Below, in pieces: positions 55,871 to 64,000 of a stretch of DNA of 64,000 nucleotides. The position numbers and the translations under genes were made by a program. Source of the DNA: Entomomonas sp945283395 (GTDB lineage Bacteria; Pseudomonadota; Gammaproteobacteria; Pseudomonadales; Pseudomonadaceae); NCBI GenBank assembly GCA_946480835.1, contig CAMLLC010000002.1:1-64000 (forward strand), in the 5' to 3' direction. Each line of letters begins with the position of its first letter. Position 1 is the stretch's first letter. Under the pieces are notes generated by a model that was given only the letters and a program-made list of their open reading frames with translations, was not told the DNA's origin and ran no database searches.

Positions 55871-55879
55871 TTATAACTT

Positions 55880-56160
55880 CCCTTAGATGAGTTAAGGTTC
55901 GAATAAACTGTTAGGAGCACAAGAGGTTGCTAGTTCAAAACTAGCAGTTGATGATTTAATCATGTTCTTGCTAGAGCCATTTCTATGATTGTCTTTTAAT
56001 TGCTTGGTTAAATGGCTATCTAGTTTTGCTGATAGGATAGTTTTGTTAAGTTGTTTTATCAGAGGAGTTAATATAGCAACCTTTTCTGTCACCGAATCAT
56101 CTTTCTAGAGTGCCTTTAAGGCTTGCTCAAAATCAAATGGTGTGGATATAGGTCATTTCT
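55880..56160 (-). pseudogene. IS256-family transposase remnant, N-terminal part
   Basis: Minus strand reads EQALKAL, DDSVTEKVAILTPLIKQLNK, TILSAKLDSHLTKQL, HRNGSSKNMIKSSTASFELA and CAPNSLFEP, as in the N-terminal region of IS256 transposases, with one break near 56105. Stops and drift show it is dead. Confidence 0.78.
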
Positions 56161-56279
56161 TTTTTGATATAGTTTATCGAAATGACATAGAATTTCTATC
56201 ACTCTCCAAGCTAATTCATTAACCTTTCTTCTGGTAAGGTTAAGACTCTACATATTAAAAGATATGACGAAGTTGTTAT

Positions 56280-56594
56280 TTATTGCCCAAAATGGCTATT
56301 CACATCCATTAATTCATTACCCTCAAATTTTAAAACATAATAAAGTCTATCAGATACTTGATAAATCCATTCTTCTACAGGCTCATCTTCAAAGTAATTG
56401 AACATATAATTATCTTTTACTACACGCTTCCAGCCTAGAAAATTACGATATTCAGGATTACCACACCTATCAATTACCTCTTTCTGCGTATTACCTTTAC
56501 TAACTAGATTACTTCCACAGCGCCACGTACTAGCAGCTTGTGCTGTAAAAATAGGTATAATAGTTAAAGCAATCAAAATGATAAAATTACGCAT
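56280..56594 (-). CDS. DUF2845 domain protein
   Basis: 104 residues with a signal peptide (cleavage near AQAAS) and a small secreted domain, DUF2845, with two paired cysteines in WRCGSNLVSKG and IDRCGNPEYRN. Function unknown. A paralogue of similar size lies about 290 bases away on the same strand. Confidence 0.82.
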   Translation of the reverse strand: MRNFIILIALTIIPIFTAQAASTWRCGSNLVSKGNTQKEVIDRCGNPEYRNFLGWKRVVKDNYMFNYFEDEPVEEWIYQVSDRLYYVLKFEGNELMDVNSHFGQ

Positions 56595-56878
56595 TGGATC
56601 CAGAAAAATTTATATTAAAAATCATAAAAAAATGCTTATTAACACAAAACATACAAAACAACTACTAATAGCAAGCAAAATTTACTCTTTTACTTTATAG
56701 ATATCAATTTATTGAAAAGTTGTGAGCCAGCTTTTTACATTAAGAAGATTATTACTATTTAATTGTTACAATGGTAAAATATTTAGGGACAGGAACTTAT
56801 GAAAAAAGTTATTTGTTACCTAGATATCTTATACATCATAAAATATAATTCCTTATTTCCTTAGATGGGTACAAATGA

Positions 56879-57187
56879 TTAATCCGCAGAGTAATGAGAT
56901 TCTATTTTCACTAACTTACCCCCTTCAAAACGAAGTAAATTAAAATTGTTACCAGAGCCTAATGTGCTATTATATATCCATTCCTCAATAGGTAAATAGC
57001 CTCCTTTTACCTCATCAGTGTAACCTACAAAATTGCGAAAAGCAGGCTCTCCACACTTCCGATATACTTCAAAATTACGATCTCCTATATTTATTATCTT
57101 AGTTCCACAACGCAAAGTAGAGACTTCCGCTGCTACAGAAAATACAGAAATTGATAGTACAATAACCGCTATTATGTGTTTCATCAT
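56879..57187 (-). CDS. DUF2845 domain protein, second copy
   Basis: 102 residues with the same plan as its neighbour: signal peptide ending near AAEV, LRCGTKIINIGDR, YRKCGEPAFRNFVGYTDEVKGGYLPIEEWIY. Both copies keep the two-cysteine pattern and an EEWIY block. A tandem duplication is likely. Function unknown. Confidence 0.82.
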   Translation of the reverse strand: MMKHIIAVIVLSISVFSVAAEVSTLRCGTKIINIGDRNFEVYRKCGEPAFRNFVGYTDEVKGGYLPIEEWIYNSTLGSGNNFNLLRFEGGKLVKIESHYSAD

Positions 57188-57570
57188 CGTATCTCACATT
57201 TTAACTGATTTATAATAACTAACTTTTTCTATAGTACTATTACCATTTAATATCTGCTAATTCACTTGAACTTTATATAATTAAATAATTTTTGAACTGA
57301 ACATGATTGTTATTAACCTAGTATCACATCAGCTTCAATATAAATATGATAAAACAAATAGTTACCATATTATTTACACTAAATATTTTTATAATAACTA
57401 ATTATTAACAGCAATAGTTTAAAGTTATTCTACTTTATAAACCATAAATGAAGAATTGAAACAGCTATAACTTGTGTAAAGAAATACAAAAGAGAGCCAT
57501 ACCTTGTAAGTATGATTTTCTCGCTTTTATAGAAAAGTATATTTCGCTAAAATAAATAGAATAAAGAAGT
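57188..57570. other. Gene-free spacer next to rnpB
   Basis: About 380 AT-rich bases with no convincing frame. A T-rich run after the rnpB 3' end is the likely terminator of that RNA. Confidence 0.6.
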
Positions 57571-57931
57571 AAGAGTTAGCCTATAAGCCGGGTTCTGTCA
57601 AGGACAGTCATTCATCTACGATGGCCATTACTGGACATCTTAAGCAACCTACCCGAATCCTGAGCGGGCCACTCATGGGATTCCTATTTGGTCTTGCTCC
57701 AAGTGGGGTTTACCCAGCCACGAACTGTTACCAGCCGTGCGGTGTGCTCTTACCACACCTTTTCACCCTTACCTCTAACTCTACTGGTTAGTTAGGCGGT
57801 TATTTTCTGTGACACTTTCCGTAGGTTTTCACCTCCCAGGCGTTACCTGGCACTTTGCCCTGCGGAGCCCGGACTTTCCTCCCCTTTTTATAAATAACTT
57901 ATAAAAAGCAGCGACTGTCCAGCTAACTCTT
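57571..57931 (-). ncRNA. rnpB: RNase P RNA
   Basis: Catalytic RNA that trims the 5' leader of tRNAs. On the minus strand AGAGTTAGCTGGACAG begins and GGCTAACTCTT ends, pairing as helix P1. The core hallmarks GAGGAAAGTCCGGGCTCC (57863-57880) and the ACAGAA and ACCCGGCTTATAGG 3' region are clear. About 360 bases, the bacterial type A size. Confidence 0.96.
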
Positions 57932-57938
57932 ATTTTAT

Positions 57939-57967
57939 AGAATAACTGGTAATATAATTAGGTACAA
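57939..57967 (-). promoter_or_regulatory. Promoter of rnpB
   Basis: On the minus strand TTGTAC (57962-57967), 17 bases, then TATTCT (57939-57944), placing the start about 7 bases before the RNA. Confidence 0.65.
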
Positions 57968-58429
57968 GTTGTTATTAAAAAATTTTTTACAAACATGCTA
58001 ACTAATTAAATTTAATGATTCTTTTAAAAAATTAATCATATCTTTAACTAATTAATGAACAAGAGAGAGGTTTCAACTAATTTTCCTTTTTAATCTAAGT
58101 AGTTTTTAATGGTTAAACAATATAATTCCTAGTAATTAAAGTAAAATCGGGAACAAATATTACTAAAATATTTTTTTTAAACATCCAAAATAGCTGAAGT
58201 AAAAGGTGAGCAACCTATTTTTCAAGTGACCCACTAAAAAATAATATTCCCTTATATGAGCACTTACGGAGGGTATTATACCCCTATTTTGAAATAAACT
58301 TAGAAACTACTTTGAAATTCAAAAGTAAGCAGATATGCCAGAATCTAAAGCTTGGATAGATTTTATGACTATTCAATTACCAGTCTTGCAAAATGTAATA
58401 TGTGAAGACATAAAGTGTAGCAAACCATT
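57968..58429. other. Gene-free AT-rich spacer
   Basis: About 460 bases with many stops in all frames. I see no gene or structured RNA. Confidence 0.55.
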
Positions 58430-58757
58430 TTATATGATTACCTCAAATATATTTGAAATTTGACCTATTCCTATACTTATGTATACAAATACAAAGAAAT
58501 CAGCAGCAACGGCAAGTATTGTTGTTATTATCATTTGTTCTAGTAAAAAAACAAGCAACAAAAGGAATTCCCATCTATACGAAAACAGATATGACAGCAA
58601 CCATAAGACCTGATATCCTAGAGCCACTCATAATAGATATGTCTATTGGGAGTCTTGTAAAATCCATAGAAACTGCAATAATGGCCGCTTTTTTAGTGTC
58701 TAATGATGCAGCATATCGTAAAAATGTTAACATCTTAGTTAACAGAAGGATGAACAT
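58430..58757 (-). pseudogene. Decayed membrane-protein fragment
   Basis: Two overlapping minus-strand frames each look like parts of one hydrophobic protein: KKAAIIAVSMDFTRLPIDIS with SIMSGSRISGLMVAVISVFV, then YRWEFLLLLVFLLEQM and IITTILAVAADFFVFVYISI. A frameshift separates them and no good start is present. Perhaps a lost transporter next to atoB, but the family is not recognised. Confidence 0.45.
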
Positions 58758-58815
58758 GTGTTAATAACATGTTTATCGCTCTTATTTGAAACAATATTAA
58801 CAATAGGACCTTTTT

Positions 58816-60000
58816 ATGAGAAAAGATATTGTAATTGTAGCAGCCACACGTACTGCTATTGGCAGCTTCCATGGCTCATTAAAAAATATAGCTGCTACTG
58901 AATTAGGTGCTATTGTTATAAAATCTCTTATCGAAAAAACCAAGTTAGCTCCTGATAAAGTTAGTGAAGTTATTTTGGGGCATATATTAACAGCAGGATG
59001 TGGCCAAAATACGGCACGTCAGGCTGCTATTAAAGGGGGTATTCCCTATACAACACCTGCCATGACTATTAATAAAGTTTGTGGTGCTAGTTTAAAAGCT
59101 GTCCATTTAGCAACTCAAGCCATTCGTTGTGAGGATGCAGATATAGTTATTGCTGGTGGAATGGAAAATATGAGCCTTGCTCCCTATGTAGTTTCGGACA
59201 TTCGTTTTGGGCTTAAAATGGGCAATGGAAAAATTGTAGACACTTTGATCCAGGATGGTTTATGGGATATATTTAATGACTACCATATGGGAATTACTGC
59301 TGAAAATTTAGCAGAAAAATATCATATTAGTCGTCAAGAGCAAGATGAATTTTCCTTAGCCTCACAAAAAAAAGCAGTAGCGGCTGTTGCTGCTGGTAAA
59401 TTTAAAGAGGAGATTACTCCAGTCCTTATAACCCAAAATAAAGGTAATCCTATTGTTTTTGATACAGATGAACAACCCCGTGCCCGCACTTCTTTGGAAA
59501 TGCTTGGTCGTTTAAAACCGACCTTTAAATATGAGGGAGGCACTGTTACTGCTGGTAATTCATCTACTATTAATGATGGAGCCGCAGCAGTCATGTTGAT
59601 GTCTGAACAAAAAGCTAAAGAACTAGGCTTACCTATATTAGCTAAAATCAGGGCCTATGCAAATGCTGGAGTTGATCCTGCTACCATGGGAATTGGCCCA
59701 GCGGAAGCGACCAAAAAATGTTTACAAAAAGCTAATTGGACTATATATGATTTAGAACTTATTGAAGCCAATGAAGCTTTTGCTGCACAAGCTATCGCTG
59801 TTAATAAAGAATTGGCATGGGATACTAGTAAAATCAATGTTAACGGTGGTGCTATTGCTCTTGGCCATCCAATAGGCTCTTCCGGTTGTCGCATTTTAGT
59901 CTCTCTCATTTATGAAATGATCCGTAGTGATAAAAAAAAAGGTCTTGCTACTCTTTGCATAGGCGGAGGGATGGGAACAGCTATTGCTATTGAGCGTTAA
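58816..60000 (+). CDS. atoB: Acetyl-CoA C-acetyltransferase (thiolase)
   Basis: Joins or splits acetoacetyl-CoA, the biosynthetic thiolase type. Catalytic Cys89 in NKVCGASLKA, His near 350 in GGAIALGHPIGSSG and Cys near 380 in CIGGGMGTA. 394 aa, normal. RBS GGACC-like with ATG 58816. No atoDAE genes are adjacent. It contains an A9 run (59932-59940) in three Lys codons. Confidence 0.94.
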   Translation: MRKDIVIVAATRTAIGSFHGSLKNIAATELGAIVIKSLIEKTKLAPDKVSEVILGHILTAGCGQNTARQAAIKGGIPYTTPAMTINKVCGASLKAVHLATQAIRCEDADIVIAGGMENMSLAPYVVSDIRFGLKMGNGKIVDTLIQDGLWDIFNDYHMGITAENLAEKYHISRQEQDEFSLASQKKAVAAVAAGKFKEEITPVLITQNKGNPIVFDTDEQPRARTSLEMLGRLKPTFKYEGGTVTAGNSSTINDGAAAVMLMSEQKAKELGLPILAKIRAYANAGVDPATMGIGPAEATKKCLQKANWTIYDLELIEANEAFAAQAIAVNKELAWDTSKINVNGGAIALGHPIGSSGCRILVSLIYEMIRSDKKKGLATLCIGGGMGTAIAIER

Positions 60001-60204
60001 CAACTAGTAAAAGTAATGCACCCTTTAGGATTATAGTTGTTAATTAACATTATAGGGAGTTTTGAGCTTAATAGATGCCCATGCTTCTTTCACAAATCAT
60101 CGGTTAGGACAAACTCATTTTATAACTACTTTTGTTATGCTTGTATTGATGTATTAACAGATTTTTAGAAAGCAATCAATAACCTCTATTCCGAAACAGA
60201 GGTT

Positions 60205-60520
60205 AACTGTGCGTTATACATCAGCTAAGAATTTCTATTAGATATATTGCTTCAAAACCTCGTAACGTCTTTATGGCTGACTTAAAGCTCGCTTATTGGA
60301 CTGTATCCAAAGAAGCGGTAGAAATAGCATGAAAGTATCAGCAAGGTTATTTATATTTCTATGGCGATAGAATCCATTCATTACCAATTTCGCAAACTCA
60401 TCAAAACAAATGTGGTGTTCTCTACTGAAAACAGTTTCTTAAACTGTATAATTAAAGCTTCCAAAAATAATGTGAAACTCTATATTTTTAGATTAATCAA
60501 CTTAACAATTATAAGTAATG
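60205..60520 (+). pseudogene. IS256-family transposase remnant, C-terminal part
   Basis: Plus strand pieces in several frames: SAKNF..., RYIASKPRNVFMADLKLAYW, TVSKEAVEIA, then QFRKLIKTNVVFSTENSFLN. These match the C-terminal block of IS256 transposases (a Tyr-Ile-Ala-Ser-Lys, Met-Ala-Asp-Leu-Lys line and a final RQFRKLTKTKG-type segment). Stops throughout. A separate piece from the N-terminal remnant at 55.9 kb, in the opposite orientation. Confidence 0.78.
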
Positions 60521-60771
60521 TTATATAAAAATAATGAAAATTTCTGTTAGATATACTTTAGTCCTTATCAATGTTATTTAAACTATTTTAATGGCTAATG
60601 ATAGCTAATGAATTAACTATGGTAAGCTAAAGGACAGGAAATTAAGATTAATGAGTAGTTATCTGCTTAATATAAAGTGCTTTATAATAGTATGCTATTT
60701 TTAAACAAGCCTATAAAGTATTTGAGTGCTAAAAGACCAAACAGATTGAGACATAAGAGTTGAGGAAATAG
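60521..60771. other. Spacer and likely promoter region of pepA
   Basis: About 250 AT-rich bases. TATAAT at 60683-60688 lies about 85 bases before pepA, with no strong -35 seen. No gene. Confidence 0.5.
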
Positions 60772-62265
60772 ATGCAATTTAATGTAAAAAATAATCGTCC
60801 TGATACGATAAAAACAGCTACTTGGGTGGTAGCTATTGGCAAACATGGTAAATTAACCGATACTGCCGAACTAGTAGATAAGTTAACTCTAGGTGCTATT
60901 AAAAATGCTATCAAGTTAGGTGATATAAAGGGTGAATTAGGTCAGACGCTTTTATTGCAAACGCAGCAAAAGATTAAGGCTGATAGGATTTTATTAGTAG
61001 GTTGTGGCGATAAAGCTTTATCTGATGCTCAATATCGTAAATGGCTCTCTAGCAGTTTTAATATACTAAAACAATTAGGTGGTGTAGATGCACTCTTTGT
61101 GATAGATGATATAGAGGTTGCTAATAGAGATGTTTATGGTAAAACTAAACTTTTAGTTGAAACCTTTGAAGCAAATAATTACTTATTTGATGAATATAAA
61201 AGTAGCAAAGCTGAGGCTTATAGGCTTGCTAAGGTGACAATTAGTTGCAATAAAATACTGACTAAACAAATTGCAGAAGCTGTAAAAGAAGCTCAAGCTA
61301 TAGCATTAGGTATGGCATTAACTAAAGATTTAGCTAACACCCCAGCTAATATATGTAATCCTATTTATATGGCTAGACAGGCAGAGGCTTTAGCTAAGTT
61401 GGATAAAAAAATTAAAGTAGAAGTGTTAGATGAAAAAAAAATGAAAGCACTAAAAATGGGAGCATTTTTAGCTGTTGCGCAAGGTAGCGAACAAAATCCT
61501 CGATTAATAGTATTGCAATATAATGGGGCAAAGAAGAAGTCTGAACAGCCTATAGTTCTTATAGGTAAGGGTATTACATTTGACTCAGGAGGCATTAGTT
61601 TAAAAACAGGCGCAGGCATGGATGAAATGAAATATGATATGTGCGGAGCTGCGACTGTATTGGGTATATTTAAGACTTTGATAGAGTTACAACTTCCTAT
61701 TAATGTCGTAGGTATATTAGCATGTGCTGAAAATATGCCTAGTGGTCATGCTACCCGGCCAGGTGATATCGTCAGAACAATGAGTGGTCAGACCGTAGAA
61801 ATTTTAAATACTGATGCTGAGGGACGTTTAGTATTATGTGATATGCTAACTTATGCGGAGCGTTTTAAGCCCAGTGCCGTAATAGATCTGGCAACATTGA
61901 CTGGAGCTTGTATTGTAGCTTTAGGTACTAAAGCTAGTGGATTAATGGGAAATGATCAAACATTAGTGGATGCATTATTAGTTGCGGGTAAAAAGGCTGA
62001 TGATAGAGCATGGCAACTTCCTTTATTTGATGAATATCAGGAGCAATTAGAAAGTCCTTTTGCTGATATGGCTAATATAGGTGGACCTAAAGCTGGCACT
62101 ATTACTGCTGGTTGTTTTTTAGCTCGTTTTGCAAAGAGTTACTCTTGGGCACATTTGGATATAGCAGGTACTGCTTGGGTAAGTGGCGGCAAAGAAAAAG
62201 GAGCAACAGGTCGACCTATTCCTTTATTAGCTGAATATCTACTTAGTAATGTGAAGAAAATTTAG
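60772..62265 (+). CDS. pepA: Leucyl aminopeptidase PepA
   Basis: Dizinc aminopeptidase of the M17 family and also a DNA-binding architectural protein in other genera. The metal and active-site motifs are intact: KGITFDSGGISLK, DEMKYDMCGAATV, NTDAEGRLVL. 497 aa, standard. The azurin gene follows after only 2 bases, instead of the holC-valS of Pseudomonas. Confidence 0.96.
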   Translation: MQFNVKNNRPDTIKTATWVVAIGKHGKLTDTAELVDKLTLGAIKNAIKLGDIKGELGQTLLLQTQQKIKADRILLVGCGDKALSDAQYRKWLSSSFNILKQLGGVDALFVIDDIEVANRDVYGKTKLLVETFEANNYLFDEYKSSKAEAYRLAKVTISCNKILTKQIAEAVKEAQAIALGMALTKDLANTPANICNPIYMARQAEALAKLDKKIKVEVLDEKKMKALKMGAFLAVAQGSEQNPRLIVLQYNGAKKKSEQPIVLIGKGITFDSGGISLKTGAGMDEMKYDMCGAATVLGIFKTLIELQLPINVVGILACAENMPSGHATRPGDIVRTMSGQTVEILNTDAEGRLVLCDMLTYAERFKPSAVIDLATLTGACIVALGTKASGLMGNDQTLVDALLVAGKKADDRAWQLPLFDEYQEQLESPFADMANIGGPKAGTITAGCFLARFAKSYSWAHLDIAGTAWVSGGKEKGATGRPIPLLAEYLLSNVKKI

Positions 62266-62267
62266 CT

Positions 62268-62720
62268 ATGTCTAGGGTGAGTAAACTTTGTATAATTTTG
62301 GGGCTAGCAATAGTTAGTAGTAGTGCACTTGCTACTACTAACTGTCAAATAACGCTGCAAAGCAATGACCAAATACAATGGGACGTGCATACTATTGAAG
62401 TAAATAAAGCTTGCCAGACATTTAGTGTTACTTTAGTGCATCAAGGTAAATTATCCAAAGAAGTTATGGGTCATAATTGGCTATTAACTAAAACTGAGGA
62501 TAAAGATGCTGTCATTCGGGCTTTGCTCACTGCTAAAAATAGTGAGTATATTAAAGAAGATGCACGTATTATTGCTCATACAAGCTTGATAGGCGGTGGT
62601 GAACAAACTACTATTAGCTTTGAAGTAGGAAAGTTAGTAATGGGACAAAAATACAGTTATTTTTGCAGCTATCCTGAACATAATGAATTAATGCAAGGTA
62701 CATTGATTTTAGTAGAATAA
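62268..62720 (+). CDS. azu: Azurin (blue copper protein)
   Basis: Secreted periplasmic electron carrier with a type 1 copper site. Signal peptide (1 to about 22), the cysteine pair near NCQITL and KACQ, and copper ligands His69 (GHNW), Cys133 (YFCSYPEH), His138 and axial Met142. The QSNDQIQWD segment is family-like. 150 aa precursor. Starting 2 bases after pepA suggests shared transcription, an unusual pairing. Confidence 0.95.
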   Translation: MSRVSKLCIILGLAIVSSSALATTNCQITLQSNDQIQWDVHTIEVNKACQTFSVTLVHQGKLSKEVMGHNWLLTKTEDKDAVIRALLTAKNSEYIKEDARIIAHTSLIGGGEQTTISFEVGKLVMGQKYSYFCSYPEHNELMQGTLILVE

Positions 62721-62789
62721 AGGGGCTGCTAGGTAATTTAGCATATGCTAAAGTGGCTACTATGTTTATAAAGGTTTGGGTATTGTTAA

Positions 62790-63458
62790 ATGAGTGATCT
62801 AATGGTTCGTGAAAAATTAGTTTTACCTAAAGGGCAAACTAAGTTACTTTTACATTCCTGTTGTGCACCTTGCTCTGGAGAGATAATGGAAGCCCTTCAT
62901 GAATCGGAAATAGATTATACAGTATTTTTCTATAACCCTAATATCCATCCTGAAAAAGAATATATTATTCGAAAAGAGGAAAATATTAAATTTGCTGAAA
63001 AGCACAATATTCCTTTTGTAGATGCTGATTATGATACTGATCATTGGTTTACAAGAGCCAAGGGCATGGAAGATGAGCCCGAGCGTGGTATTCGTTGTAC
63101 CATGTGTTTTGATATGCGATTTGAACGCACTGCTTGCTATGCTCACGAACATGATTTTAAGGTTATGACTAGTTCGCTAGGTATATCCCGTTGGAAAAAT
63201 ATGCAACAAGTTAATGAGTGTGGTAAGAGAGCCGCAGCTAACTATCCTGAATTAGTGTATTGGGACTATAACTGGCGTAAAAAAGGTGGCTCACAACGTA
63301 TGGTAGAAATTAGTAAAAGAGAACAATTCTATCAACAAGAATATTGTGGATGTATTTATTCACTAAGAGATAGCAATAGATGGCGCCGGAAAAATGGTCG
63401 TGAAATTATTAAGTTAGGTATAAAATATTATGGTGTTGATGTAGAAGATAATAGTTAA
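62790..63458 (+). CDS. queH: Epoxyqueuosine reductase QueH
   Basis: Last step of queuosine synthesis in tRNA, the non-cobalamin QueH type rather than QueG. Cysteine pairs for two iron-sulfur clusters: HSCCAPC (near 23), RCTMC (near 107), and EYCGCIYSLRDSN (near 190), with DWNWRKKGG-type DYNWRKKGGSQR. 222 aa, normal. Confidence 0.94.
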   Translation: MSDLMVREKLVLPKGQTKLLLHSCCAPCSGEIMEALHESEIDYTVFFYNPNIHPEKEYIIRKEENIKFAEKHNIPFVDADYDTDHWFTRAKGMEDEPERGIRCTMCFDMRFERTACYAHEHDFKVMTSSLGISRWKNMQQVNECGKRAAANYPELVYWDYNWRKKGGSQRMVEISKREQFYQQEYCGCIYSLRDSNRWRRKNGREIIKLGIKYYGVDVEDNS

Positions 63459-63465
63459 GAGTGAT

Positions 63466-64000
63466 ATGGATATAGCTTTTTTATTAAATAAATTAGAAAT
63501 TGCACCAGCTGGATTTGGTTTTAGTGACGTTGCAGAATGGTTACAAGATGTGCCTCAAATAGAAACACTGACTTCTATTGAAAAAGTATTTTTTGAGAAA
63601 CTATCTAAAAAACAATGGTTAGCTCTGCTAACCCTCATTAAACAAAGATATATAAAAGATGGACCTGCCTATAATTTGTTCGATGATTATTTTGAACATT
63701 ATGCCAAGCAAAACAAGTTAGTGGATTTTTATAGAACTCTATATTTGTGTGGTGATAAGAGTAATGTACTAGATTTTGCTATTCTTAAAAAGCAACTTGT
63801 TAAACTCTTGATAAATAATTGCTTTCAACTGACTACCTTAATATTACCTAAAAGTAAACAATTAGAAGCAATGGAGCTAAATTATTTACCATCTTTTTAT
63901 AAGTTAGATGGAATTGAGCAATTAAAAGAAATAAGATTTTTAGCTATTAATAAATGCCCCTTATTGACTGATTTCAGTTTTATAAAGAAGTTTAACTATT
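63466..64000 (+). CDS. Hypothetical protein, leucine-repeat-like C-terminus, cut by window end
   Basis: Open reading frame from ATG 63466 to the window edge, 178 residues so far, with no stop. It begins eight bases after queH. The N-terminal part is helical and charged. The last 55 residues, LKEIRFLAINKCPLLTDFSFIKKF and before it LEAMELNYLPSFYKL, resemble leucine-rich repeats with an L-x-L spacing. Function unknown. The rest lies outside the window. Confidence 0.65.
   Translation, partial: MDIAFLLNKLEIAPAGFGFSDVAEWLQDVPQIETLTSIEKVFFEKLSKKQWLALLTLIKQRYIKDGPAYNLFDDYFEHYAKQNKLVDFYRTLYLCGDKSNVLDFAILKKQLVKLLINNCFQLTTLILPKSKQLEAMELNYLPSFYKLDGIEQLKEIRFLAINKCPLLTDFSFIKKFNY

Noticed and set aside
59932..59940. 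A9 run in atoB as a switch
   Set aside because: Three Lys codons in a row are expected in an AT-rich genome, and no regulatory reason favours switching a thiolase.

Overview
The window is chromosome from an AT-rich gammaproteobacterium of the Pseudomonas lineage. The gene order is what points there: algU-mucA-mucB-mucD-lepA-lepB-DUF4845-rnc-era; dsbD-aroQ-accB-accC-prmA; ksgA-apaG-apaH-cca; the RDD/SpoIIM/DUF4129/DUF4350/MoxR/DUF58 block beside sbcB and purU; and a fimT-pilV-pilW-pilX-pilE minor-pilin operon. All are Pseudomonas-type neighbourhoods, but the base composition is far more AT-rich than in Pseudomonas, and several linked genes are missing (mucC, nadB next to algU, recO after era, clpA after clpS, mvaT between sbcB and purU, pilY1). 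This suggests a genome-reduced, probably host-associated relative such as the insect-gut genus Entomomonas. The genus is inference.

Layout. 0-6 kb: O-acetylhomoserine sulfhydrylase, two NlpC/P60 cell-wall lipoproteins, then a COG3014-YcfL-LpoB-(LpoB-like) envelope operon. 6-17 kb: ygfZ, sdhE-ygfX, the AlgU envelope-stress regulon with a consensus AlgU promoter, and lepA-lepB-DUF4845-rnc-era. 17-23.4 kb: dsbD, aroQ, accBC, prmA, clpS. 23.7-28.4 kb: a complete but decaying type II-C CRISPR-Cas locus. It has a tracrRNA with its own promoter, cas9 with two opposite frameshifts, cas1 with one nonsense codon, the tail of cas2 joined in frame to cas1, and a single remaining repeat. 28.6-42 kb: tRNA-Cys, lldP, a UbiH-family monooxygenase, a TPR protein, ksgA-apaG-apaH-cca, dsbB, ygiQ and an LTA-synthase-like sulfatase. 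42-51.6 kb: six translationally coupled genes of the MoxR/DUF58 envelope module, then sbcB and purU. 51.9-54.9 kb: minor pilins. 54.9-60.8 kb: a gene-poor zone with degenerate IS1595 and IS256 transposases, two DUF2845 genes, rnpB, a decayed membrane gene and atoB. 60.8-64 kb: pepA, azurin, queH and the start of a leucine-repeat-like gene.

The window has an envelope theme: peptidoglycan hydrolases, LpoB activators, AlgU/MucABD stress control, DsbB/DsbD redox, an LTA-synthase-like enzyme and pili. I found no clearly new system. The most informative part is the CRISPR locus, apparently caught early in decay: the Cas9 catalytic residues and the tracrRNA survive, while adaptation and the array are lost. 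Three short tracts could be mutable: T9 inside the algU promoter, C9 in the DUF4129 gene, and a hexamer repeat in the dsbD signal peptide.
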